From: Engraulis encrasicolus
Lineage: Eukaryota; Chordata; Actinopteri; Clupeiformes; Engraulidae
Length of the DNA: 64,000 bases
Direction of reading: 5' to 3'
NCBI RefSeq assembly: GCF_034702125.1
Contig: NC_085865.1
Coordinates: forward strand, 29,614,722 to 29,678,721
Within the stretch, counting starts at the first letter, position 1. Each line of letters opens with the position of its first letter. A program made the position numbers and the translations under genes. Below, piece by piece: positions 1 to 12,011 of the stretch. Under the pieces are notes generated by a model. The model was not told the origin of the DNA. It saw only the letters and a list, made by a program, of their open reading frames with translations, and ran no database searches.

Positions 1-382
1 AGCACAAAAACACATTCATGTCAATATGGCAATATATATATATTAGACAATTAGACAATTGTTCAACTATAACATGACTAGCCTTGTTGAAATATTGTGA
101 GGGCTAATAGTAAAGTTTTTTGTTTAGTTTGTAGTTAGTTAGTTAGTTTGTTTGTTTTCACATAAAGACTCTTAAGTGTATGATGGTCGGTTCAGTCATG
201 AGGTTAAGGGTGGCATGTAGAATGGCTTTTCAGTATTTTATTAGGCCTACTTCCGGAATGGTGGGTCAGGCCCTCCAGATTCTATAGCAAGGTTGTCACC
301 CATTGCTGCTATGCTGTCTGTACTGGAGTGAGCTGCTGTCAGTGCGTCACCTTTGTGATGTTCACTTCATCCTGGCTGTAGA

Positions 383-583
383 TGTAATGTAGTGCTGGTT
401 ACTATGTGGGCATATATGTAAGATAGTACTGGTTACCATATGGGCCATGTGTAAGATAGTGCTGGTTACTATGTGGGCCACATGTAATGCAGTACTGGTT
501 ACTATGTGGGCCATATGTAATGTAGTACTGGTTACTATGTGGGCCATATGTAATGTAGTGCTGGTTACTATGTGGGCCATATG
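383..583 (+). repeat. 33-bp minisatellite, about six copies
   Basis: Six tandem units of about 33 bases with core TACTGGTTACTATGTGGGCC. The same 33 bases occur once only in the corresponding 3' flanks of copies A (~9690-9725), B (~15835-15880) and C (~31440-31485), so the array is a local expansion of a unique 3' UTR segment. Because 33 is a multiple of three, it stays open in several frames, but no protein is implied. Confidence 0.85.
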
Positions 584-831
584 GGTCATTTCACGTGAAA
601 TCAGACACTTTGGGACCCGACCGACACGGATTTCAATCATTCTTGCTGTGCCTGTTTAGTAGCAAGGTAGCACCCCAGAACTGCATTTGTGTGAATCTGA
701 CACCAATATTAAGGGAGAAACAGACTGGCAAAGGTTTACATATGAGGGTAGGACACTATGCATTCAGCCTTAATTATATCAGTCAGTGTAAGTCACAAAA
801 AGATGTCTGAGGTGTTGTTTGAAAGCTCTTT

Positions 832-1703
832 TCTAGCTCTACAAATTACACACACAGCATGGAATACAACAACCTTCAGAATATGAATTATGATACATTG
901 AAAAATTAAAAATGGAATATCAAAAAACCCTTATATTTTAAAATTCTTGTCTAAACATAGCCTGTAAGGTCATGAACAACATCTGAAAATTGGGTGTTTG
1001 GTTCTTTATTCATTTCAGAGATAATGTGACATAAAGGTTTAAATGAGTTGTAATGAAGTAGTAATAGAGCTGTGTCAGGGACAGGGCTGGACTGGCCATC
1101 TGGCATAACAGGCATTTTCCCGATGGGCCCTGCACCCTCGTCGGTCCCTATTCCAGGTACTCAAAAACTACACGGCTTCTGCCCATTGTCAATGGACACA
1201 GTGGAAGCTAGACCATTTTAAGCATTCAGAGAAGGCAGGGTTGAAAGAATAAGCTCAGGAAAGGAATTTTCTAAATGTTCAAGCATCATAGGTTATGTTG
1301 TAGCTGTTTATGATGGCAAATAGTGGCTAGCATATGTTGAGGAATGTATGCCGAGCACTGGAGGGGTGAAACTGAACTTCCTGCATCCTCATGGACCATC
1401 TCCATCCTTCACATATTCCGATAGACATGCTGTGATGTGATATTACTGTGGTATTACTGTATTATTACTAGGTGATTTGTATGATGCCATATTTTTGAGT
1501 CCCATTATCTCTGAAATGAATAAAGAACCAAACACCAGCATTTCAGGTGATGTTCATGACATTGCAGGCTATGTTTAGACAAGGAACTGGCCATTTTAAA
1601 ATATACGTTTTTTGATATTCAATTTTTAATTTTTCAATTTATGATAATTCATATTCTGAGGGTTGTTGTATTCCATGCTGTTTGTGTAATTTGTAGAGCT
1701 AGA
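832..1703. mobile_element. Non-autonomous DNA element with ~200-bp terminal inverted repeats
   Basis: Bases 832-1031 reappear inverted at about 1500-1703; the ends are TCTAGCTCTACAAATTACAC and its complement. The arms are close to identical over about 200 bases and enclose about 470 bases that include a hAT-like stretch (CAGGGCTGGACTGGCC at 1083). No transposase reading frame is present. I could not identify a clear target-site duplication, so the superfamily is unassigned. It sits in the 3' UTR of copy 0; the copy B flank has no counterpart. Confidence 0.8.
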
Positions 1704-1973
1704 CTATGTGGGCTTAACTTTGTTGCTGTTCATCTTCAGGTGGTGGCCCATGGATGTGACTTTTAGAAATGTCTTTTCCTTCCCTTCAGGAACTATTTTG
1801 GTAGGTTTTCACAATGCTTAATCCATTACACTTTCTGTTAACATTAGTTTGTGGTACATTCTTCATCTTTCAAGTGAGGATCACAATGTGCTATATCAAT
1901 GCTTTGATTGATCGATCGATCAATTTCATTGCTATAAAATAATGCATTTAATAAAACGAATAATAACACATGT

Positions 1974-1979
1974 AATAAA
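1974..1979 (+). promoter_or_regulatory. Polyadenylation signal AATAAA of copy 0
   Basis: AATAAA within CATGTAATAAAAT, followed by a T/G-rich stretch (TGGTCTTGGTTGT). The same block with the same downstream T/G stretch is present in the 3' flanks of copies A, B and C, which argues for a retained cleavage signal. Confidence 0.6.
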
Positions 1980-2189
1980 ATGGTCTTGGTTGTCGCACCT
2001 CTATCGTTTATTGAAAGAAAACAAGTCAACTGCATTGCAAGATCCTGGTGAGTCACATTAGATATTGACTTTGGCATTTAAAGATGTACAGATCACATAA
2101 CAGAGATTACAGATTGATATTTGGCAGTATAATAGTATAAGGAATAAACTGTTGTCATGAACATGAAAATAAGGGTAACCCTGATCCCA

Positions 2190-2560
2190 CTAACTTCCTG
2201 ATACCAGGACAGTGCAAAACTAAAGCCACGCACGGCTACACAAAGGGGGTTCCACGCGCTTCTGTTTTTTCATCTGGTGCATCAGCGAGAGGGAGGCAGG
2301 TAATCTTTAACGAAGAGAAGACAGCGGAGCAGCTCAGATGGGATGCTTTTCTTTTTTAATTCAAGTGCACAACATGTTGGGGACTAACGTTTCGATGGCA
2401 AGCCATCTTCGTCAGAGTCCATGAGTACTGAAGAGAGAGGAACCCAGTTATCTGGTATCCCCTAATTTGACAGGTGCAGGCCTAAGCGGAGAGGCAATAG
2501 GCGATTGGTCCTTCTCATAGTATACTCATTAAGTCCACACCCAGGGAAAACTATTCACAA
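2190..2560. repeat. Dispersed repeat carrying a CTAACGTTTCGATGGC motif
   Basis: This stretch interrupts the flank shared by the tandem units and contains CTAACGTTTCGATGGCAAGC followed by a CTTCGTCAGAGTCCATGAG block. I recognise the motif as typical of an interspersed repeat common in fish genomes, but I cannot name the family. No open reading frame of interest. Confidence 0.4.
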
Positions 2561-3590
2561 AGAAAAAAACATTACGTAGCTCTTTGAGTGCCATGGACTT
2601 GAAAACGAGTCTTTTCAGAATGTATGGCACAGTGCCAAAAACTTGATATCAAGTCAATTGCGTTTTTTTATGGGGGGTGGGGCCTAACACGTTTATCTGG
2701 TATGTTTGTTGTTCACATGGACAAAGAACTCAATTTGTTATGGCTCTTGAAAAATCACCCAAACGTTGAAAAAAGCCTGGCAACCCCCCGGTCTGAATTT
2801 GAAAATGGCTGGCACTGAATGTGAAAAGACCATATAAATACAGAATAAGAAAATACAAGAAAATATATGTACATGGAATGACATTTTAGAAGGCTAGAGG
2901 ATACTTATTAGTTATAGAGGCCTATGTAGAAAAGGTTTAAATGATCCCAACTTCATATTATGATGAACTTGCTCAAACTTTACAAAAAGCAGGATAGACA
3001 CGTACGGCTAGACAGACCCCTCAGCTAGAAAATAGCCTACACCTTCACTCAGTAAGAGAAGAGGAGCCATTTATTTGCATTTGCATTCTGTTCTGAATAA
3101 AGAACAAATAGACATACAGTAAATACATTATGAAATGTAATGATAGACAAACATATTGATTTGTAACTTTGTATAATATTCTAATAGTCATTCTAAGATT
3201 AATAGAAGTGGCATCTAACATTTCAGCACTGTCTATACAATTTGTCCTTTGTATACTGTACATCTATGAGGCCACTGATGAACTGTTACGCCATAGAGAG
3301 AATAGAAATCATGGAAATTCAATGATTAGCCACAAGATGGTGCCAAAGTGTAAAGCCGGATTCACGAGAACATTGTAGTCAACACTATGAGGGTGGTGGA
3401 GAGGAGGACACAAAGGCCTTTGACACTGCAGCACTGTGAATGCCCTTGCAATGCCCAAAAATGATGACCATATTGATAAAGTTTAAAGGCACTTAGACCA
3501 AATTCTAACCGAGTGCATGTATTCTGTATGCTGTAGTAGGCTATATTTTTGGTATAGTGGCTTGCTTTCTAGAAGCTGCTGGTCAGGGTG
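2561..3590. other. Intergenic flank, no gene seen
   Basis: AT-rich non-coding DNA. From about 3280 to 3400 it resembles the distal flank of copy A (10800-11010) and of copy C (32340-32530), for example a TTCACGAGAACA-type block, so it is part of the ancestral duplicated unit. Nothing else is recognisable. Confidence 0.5.
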
Positions 3591-3654
3591 CCGAGTGGTA
3601 GCTACTGAAGGAGGTAGTGCCTACCACAGGTTTCGGATGCAGACATTGGCTCTT

Positions 3655-4103
3655 TCTCAATGCCCAGTGTTCAAGCCTGGCTAGGACGTGAAACGCCAGT
3701 GATTGGATGCGCATGAACGTCGTGATGTGGGCCATGTGCATTACGCCCTTTTTTAGGGGAAAACATTGGGGGGAAAGCCGATGCAAGTCAATTGGTGGTG
3801 TTGAGAAAGAATAAACAAAGGACAAGGACCTGTAGACTAGCGTTGTTCATGCAAAACATAACGAACATGTTGTGTTGCCGGCTGTTTAAATAATATAGGC
3901 CTAGCCAAACAGCAGTGGATAAAGCATGGACTGCGTTCATTTATGGTAGCCGATGTAGCATGTTAATGAGACATTCGGTTTGTTTTCCTCGACAAAGGGG
4001 CGAAACGCATATTCACGAGCAAAGTACCCGGATGACCGCTCATGCATATACTCTGCGGAGTTCGCCAAACGTCCTAGCAAGACTAGAACACTGGGCATTG
4101 AGA
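3655..4103. repeat. Short inverted-repeat pair, possible MITE
   Basis: 3655-3689 (TCTCAATGCCCAGTGTTC...) reappears inverted at 4069-4103 with a few mismatches. The 380 bases between have no coding sign. Inverted terminal repeats of about 35 bases fit a small DNA transposon; outer ends and target duplication were not resolved. Confidence 0.5.
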
Positions 4104-4602
4104 TAGGGCCGACGCCTCCTAAAGGTCTCCAAATCTATGGTGTCCTAAAGGTGTGTTGTGTTCACCTGATGTCACATGGATCCCGGAAAAGTATGGGCTT
4201 GACTCGTCTCTACCTTTTCCACTGGCTCCATCCGAAAGTCCCTATACTGCCTTTCGATGTAGAAGGTAAAAAATAATTTTGGAAGCGTGGAAGTGAATAT
4301 TACAGCAGTTCCGTTTTGGCCACAACATAATTATTTCCAGCTGATTGTAAACTGTAAATACTCTTTGTCTGTATTTCTGTTGTGTAAGTTGAAAAGTACA
4401 ACAAAACTACAGAAATGAATGTTGATCATATAACAAAGTTGTGTTACTTTTAGCTATTTACATCTTGGATAAAACCCCATAGCCTACAGGTTGTGTTTAA
4501 ACATGCATGGCTTTCCCACACCTGAATAAAAAACTTAGCGTGAGCATGGAAATGTAAAGGATTCTGGGTATTTTGTCATAGCAAGGATGCAACTTTGACA
4601 AT

Positions 4603-4769
4603 GGGCTCATTCGTGACGAAGCAGTGCTGCTTTTGCTAGGCAGTGGGCATGCGCACTTTGCCAGTTTGATGAATTCTGGTTAGAATGTTCTTACCACAAT
4701 GCATCAAACTGGCAAAGTGCGCATGCTCGCTGCTTAGCAAAAGCAGCTCTGCTTCGTCATGAACGGGCC
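4603..4769. mobile_element. Palindromic MITE (~67-bp arms)
   Basis: Arm 4604-4670 and arm 4700-4769 are inverted copies with few mismatches (GACGAAGCAG...GCTTTTGCTA in the left arm), separated by about 30 bases, so the whole 167 bases can fold into one hairpin. A diverged relative (TTTGCTAGGCAGCGAGCATG) lies at about 33510-33600. Confidence 0.75.
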
Positions 4770-5756
4770 TAATTCTACGAATCAAGTGTGTGGGACTTCT
4801 GAAAGAAGAATTCTGAAGCTCAGAAAGAATTCTGAAGCTCACTTCTCTTCTCACTTCTCCAACAGCTGTACTTTGAGAAACAGCAAATGACAGGAGCAAC
4901 TTGGGCAACAAGGGTTTCTTTCCAATATGTGGACTCCTGTCCTCAGCCTGTGCCTGTGGCCTCGCATTTCGCTGATGTCCCGCCTCAATGTTGAAAACAA
5001 TAAAGTTTCCCTATTGTCAGCCTAGCAACAACAACTTTTGGGGGACTATTCTTCATCCACCATCCTGATTGGAAATGTGAAAATTACATTACAATTGGAA
5101 GGATGAGAGTTGGGATATAAGAAAGAGCAAAAGGTAACAAGGGAACAGACACAGAACAAGCTAAAACTGAGCAAACAGAGGTGAAAGCAATACGACAGGA
5201 AGAGTGACAGGCAAACATAATTTCTGTGTCTCAAATGGCGCACTTGTGCACTTCGAGCACTATATATTTCAGTGTAGCTATAAGATGCTAACGCTGCAAA
5301 TTCGGTGCACTGAACGATCAAAAGTGTAGTGCAGGAACGATGGACACTTAGCACACTAAACGGGCAGCATGTTGTTTACGTACCAGAGGAAACGTGACGT
5401 AAGGTTCAGTGGAAGACTTTTGTCAACAGTCTCTTACTTCTGTAAGTAATGCTGATGAGACACCAACCTCTTCATATCATGCCAAGTATTCTACGAGAGA
5501 TTAGTTACCATTTGGGATGAAGGAAATGTAAATACATGCATGAGAAGCAGTGCAATATTAACAGTAGCCGAATAATCTTTTGGCGAGCTAAGGCTATCTA
5601 GTCTATGACTTCCTGTAAGGGAACAACGTTAGTGGTGCAAACCTTTCCACAATTCTTGCTAATAGTCTCAATGCAGGTCTATAACTGTGTTCCTTTCTTT
5701 CTAACCACTTGACTCAGGCATGCCATGATTAAGCTCTTTGCTTTTCTTCACGTGTA
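4770..5756. other. Intergenic region upstream of copy A
   Basis: No gene. A segment at about 5225-5400 (AAATGGCGCACTTGTGCACTT) looks like part of an interspersed fish repeat. No TATA box or CpG-rich block is obvious. The promoter of copy A should lie in or right of this stretch, but it shares nothing with the promoter-like block conserved between copies B and C. Confidence 0.4.
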
Positions 5757-5826
5757 CGCACACACAGACACACACACGCACGCGCACAGGCACACGCACA
5801 CGCACACACACACACACACACACACC
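5757..5826. repeat. (CA)n microsatellite
   Basis: Imperfect CA/CG dinucleotide run about 180 bases upstream of the start codon of copy A. Confidence 0.9.
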
Positions 5827-6005
5827 TGTACTGTCTCTGGCAAATCCAATGTCTGCCACACCCTGCTCAATGTCCTACCCTTTATAGAGCAATACAGTAA
5901 ATGTGAACTTTACTTCTTCCTTCATTGTATGACTAAGCAAATTGGGCTACAGTAGCCTAGGGAACACAGAGGAGCGCGAGGAAAACAGAAATACAGTTTG
6001 TCAAA

Positions 6006-9286
<3,281 letters not shown>

Positions 9287-10013
9287 TAGCAAACCAGCAC
9301 AAAAATGCATTCATGTCCATATGCCAAAAACAAATATACGCCTACTGTATTAACATTTAAGAAATTATCTTTGTGATATTCAGTTTAGATAAGACAATTG
9401 TTCAATGATGACATGACCTTGCCTTGCTGAAATGTTGTGAGGGCTAATAGTAAAGAAGATTTGTTTGTTTGTTTCAACATAAACACTCCCTTCAGTATAG
9501 TGTGGTCTGTTCAGTCGTGAAGTTAAAGGTTACATGTAGAATGGGTGTTCAATATAGTTTACTATTTCCATGATATAAAAATTCTCAATCAGGCCCCCCA
9601 GTTTCAGTAGGGTAGCAAAGCTGTCACCCAGTGCTGTCATGCTCTGTACTAGAATCAGTTGCTACCATCATCACTTCATCCTGTAGAGGTAATTTAGCAG
9701 CCTACTGATTACTGTGTGGGATATACTTTACTGTTCATCTTCATCTAAAGATGGTGGCTCATGGATGTTTTTTTTTAAATGATACATTCCTTCACTGTTT
9801 TGGTGTAGGTGTTTAAAGTGTTTATGTAACACTGTCTGTAAACATGTAATGTAATATGTGTAATTAATATCTGTAATGTCTGTAAAACCTTTTACAAGTG
9901 GTACATTCTTCATCTTCCAAGTCTTTATGTTGGTTTGCTTTTTGTTCAGTTTTTTCTTGAATCACGAAGACTATATAAATAGGCTACTTTGAATTTATAC
10001 GAGTAATGCATGT

Positions 10014-10019
10014 AATAAA
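10014..10019 (+). promoter_or_regulatory. Polyadenylation signal of copy A
   Basis: AATAAA inside CATGTAATAAAG, 728 bases past the stop codon of copy A, followed by GTCTTTGTTG. The same block is found at equivalent places in copies 0, B and C. Confidence 0.65.
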
Positions 10020-10085
10020 GTATAATAATAAAGTTAATAATGTAATAGTCTTTGTTGCCTCACCTCTATAATTCACTTAAAGTGA

Positions 10086-10408
10086 TACTGTCCCATTTTT
10101 GGAAATAAGCTTATTTTACAGCTTCCCTTGCGTTAAATAATAGGGTTGCACCTTTCTCCTGTATTCTCAACCGTTTTCTGATTATGGCAGTGCAAATTTT
10201 AACTCCAAGCTAGCAGTTAACATGGAGTCCTATGAGACCAGTTAGCCGCCAGATGGTCTCATAGGACTCAATGTTAACTGCTAGCTAGGAGGTAAAATGT
10301 GCACTGCCATACTCAGAGAACGGTTGAAAGTACAGGGGAAAGGTGAAACCCAATCATTTAAGTCAAGGGGAGGTTTAAAATGAGCTTATTTCCAAAAATG
10401 GTACAGTA
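10086..10408. mobile_element. Palindromic MITE, ~140-bp arms
   Basis: Left end TACTGTCCCATTTTTGG is mirrored by CCAAAAATGGTACAGTA at the right end. The arms continue inward through AACCGTT and CTAGCAGTTAACAT to a centre near 10245, making an almost complete hairpin of about 320 bases. It has no coding capacity. The flanking bases are TA-rich and a duplication of TA is possible. Confidence 0.8.
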
Positions 10409-10725
10409 TACAGTAAGGAAAACAAGATCACTGCATTCCAGGACAATTACTACATAGATAAAGACTTTGACATTTAAATGCAACATAAATCCTGCTTTAA
10501 AACTGTACAGATTACATGTGTAAGTATCAGCAGTATAATGAATAATCTGTCAAAATGATTCAAAGTAAAGGCAACCTTGCGTACATTAATGAAAGTAAGG
10601 GTAACCCTGCATACAGTACATTAATGAAAGTAAGGGTAACCCTTCAGTGCTGATATCAGGAAAGTTCAACGCACTTACAATGATAGATTCTTCCCATCTC
10701 GCAAACTGACCTCAGAAAGGGAAAG

Positions 10726-10801
<76 letters not shown>
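10726..10801. repeat. (ATCT)n microsatellite
   Basis: About 19 tetranucleotide units. A counterpart lies in the equivalent flank of copy C (32216-32322). Confidence 0.95.
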
Positions 10802-11333
10802 CTGAGTGAACTGAGTTAGACAATAGAAAATCGAAATAATGGCAGCTCTTTGATTATCCACTGTATGGAGCCAAAGTGTAATGGTTGGATGAAAGTGTTC
10901 TACTGAGTCTAAAAAATTAAACCGCTTTACACAATTGTAATTTTTAAGATGAGTTCCCGTGAACATCGTCTGTTATGGATATCCAGTACAGTATACCAGG
11001 GATGCCGGGGTGAAGTTGGTCAGGTGGCCAGACTTTTATTCATAACCCTGTTCATCGTTCTTCTAGCCATGCAAGTCTACATTCATTTTGAAATGAAACA
11101 CTACACTACATTGCATTTTGCATATGCTTTAATCCAAAGCGACCAATCGAGGACATGATCATAGCGTACAGCACATGCAGATACAAAGTGCATATAGGCC
11201 AGCAGAATAATATGTACAAATGCCAAGTAGGTAGCACAGGGTTAACTAAAGTGGACACAAACGCACCCAAACAGAAAATGAGTCTACCCTTGGTTTGGGT
11301 CAGCTGAGGCATCAGTGCAGTAAATAGTCACCA

Positions 11334-11541
11334 AAGAGAAGCAACATTTGTGACAAAATCAGCAAACTGTATGACAGACTCAGACCAGTCTCTCCTCTCT
11401 GAAGTGTGTCACATCTCTGCCGAGAGGATGGCAAGGGAAGATTTCCTAAACTGTGAGTGCAGATGTTGACACATACACGCATGCATGCACGAGCACACAC
11501 ACACACTCAATCTCTGTTAGACCCCAACACAGCCAACACGG
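11334..11541 (+). pseudogene. Fragment of a diverged TRIM gene (exon 4/5 and start of B30.2)
   Basis: Nearly the same sequence as 17046-17190 in the larger pseudogene: AAGAGAAGCAACAT, then the exon-5-like end GGGAAGATTTCCTAAACT followed by a GTGAGT donor, then directly ACCCCAACACAGCCAACAC, which matches the start of a B30.2 exon. The remaining exons are absent, and reading frames are interrupted. It lies between copies A and B, so it was carried along or left behind when the units duplicated. Confidence 0.6.
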
Positions 11542-11848
11542 TTGGCCACGGCAGGGCCGCATTATGCTATCTTAACATGACAAGTGAAAATAATCTTGAG
11601 TGGCAGATATCATTCCAATGACACAACTATTTCAGAGATTTTGTGAAACTGTAGATCTGACACCATACATGTGACACTATCATTGGAGGACACTGTTTGG
11701 TGTTGTTATAATTCTGATGCTGGTAGTAGGGTATACCTTTGCATGCATACACTGTGATAGCCTTTGACTGTGTATCATTCTATGGGTACTCTCATTTTAA
11801 CACTTGCACAGAGTTAAATTGAAGCTGAGAACAGTTTAAAGTCTGTTT

Positions 11849-12011
11849 GGCTCCAGAGGCCACTCCCCCTGCTTAGGGCACGGCCCTTTTACACAGAAAC
11901 AAAACTCAGCTCTACTTCCTGCTCTGCCTGCTTTGCTGCTCTGTGGGAGAGACAGAACGCAAACAGAGAGGAATAAAGAGTTCAACACAAGAGAAAGATA
12001 ACAGTGCAAAA
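11849..12011 (+). promoter_or_regulatory. Promoter/5' UTR block of copy B shared with copy C
   Basis: About 165 bases just upstream of the ATG align closely with 26718-26879 of copy C, including GAGGCCACTCC, GGCACGGCCCTTTT, AACTCAGCTCT and GCTTTGCTGCTCTGTGGGAG. Copy A lacks the block. TTCCTG stretches are ETS-like sites and AGAAACAAAACTC is only loosely like an interferon response element. No TATA box seen. The transcription start is not determined. Confidence 0.5.

Larger units (their letters stand above)
1..1973 (+). other. 3' UTR/flank of a finTRIM copy whose coding part lies left of the window (copy 0)
   Basis: The first ~120 bases align with the sequence right after the stop codons of copies A (from 9297), B (from 15310) and C (from 30990), sharing the blocks TGTTGTGAGGGCTAATAG and CATTCATGTC. 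Further right, 1725-2060 aligns with the distal 3' flank of copy B (15890-16230). The alignment is interrupted by a minisatellite (383-583) and a long-inverted-repeat element (832-1703). The stop codon of this fourth copy should lie within about 10-20 bases left of position 1. No coding sequence of it is inside the window. Confidence 0.75.

Noticed and set aside
383..583. Possible CRISPR-like repeat array
   Set aside because: The 33-base units are contiguous with no unique spacers, and the DNA is from a fish; it is a minisatellite.
11943..12011. In-frame upstream extension of copy B exon 1
   Set aside because: It begins at GTG, not ATG, and lies in the promoter-like block shared with C; ATG 12012 aligns with the start codons of A and C.
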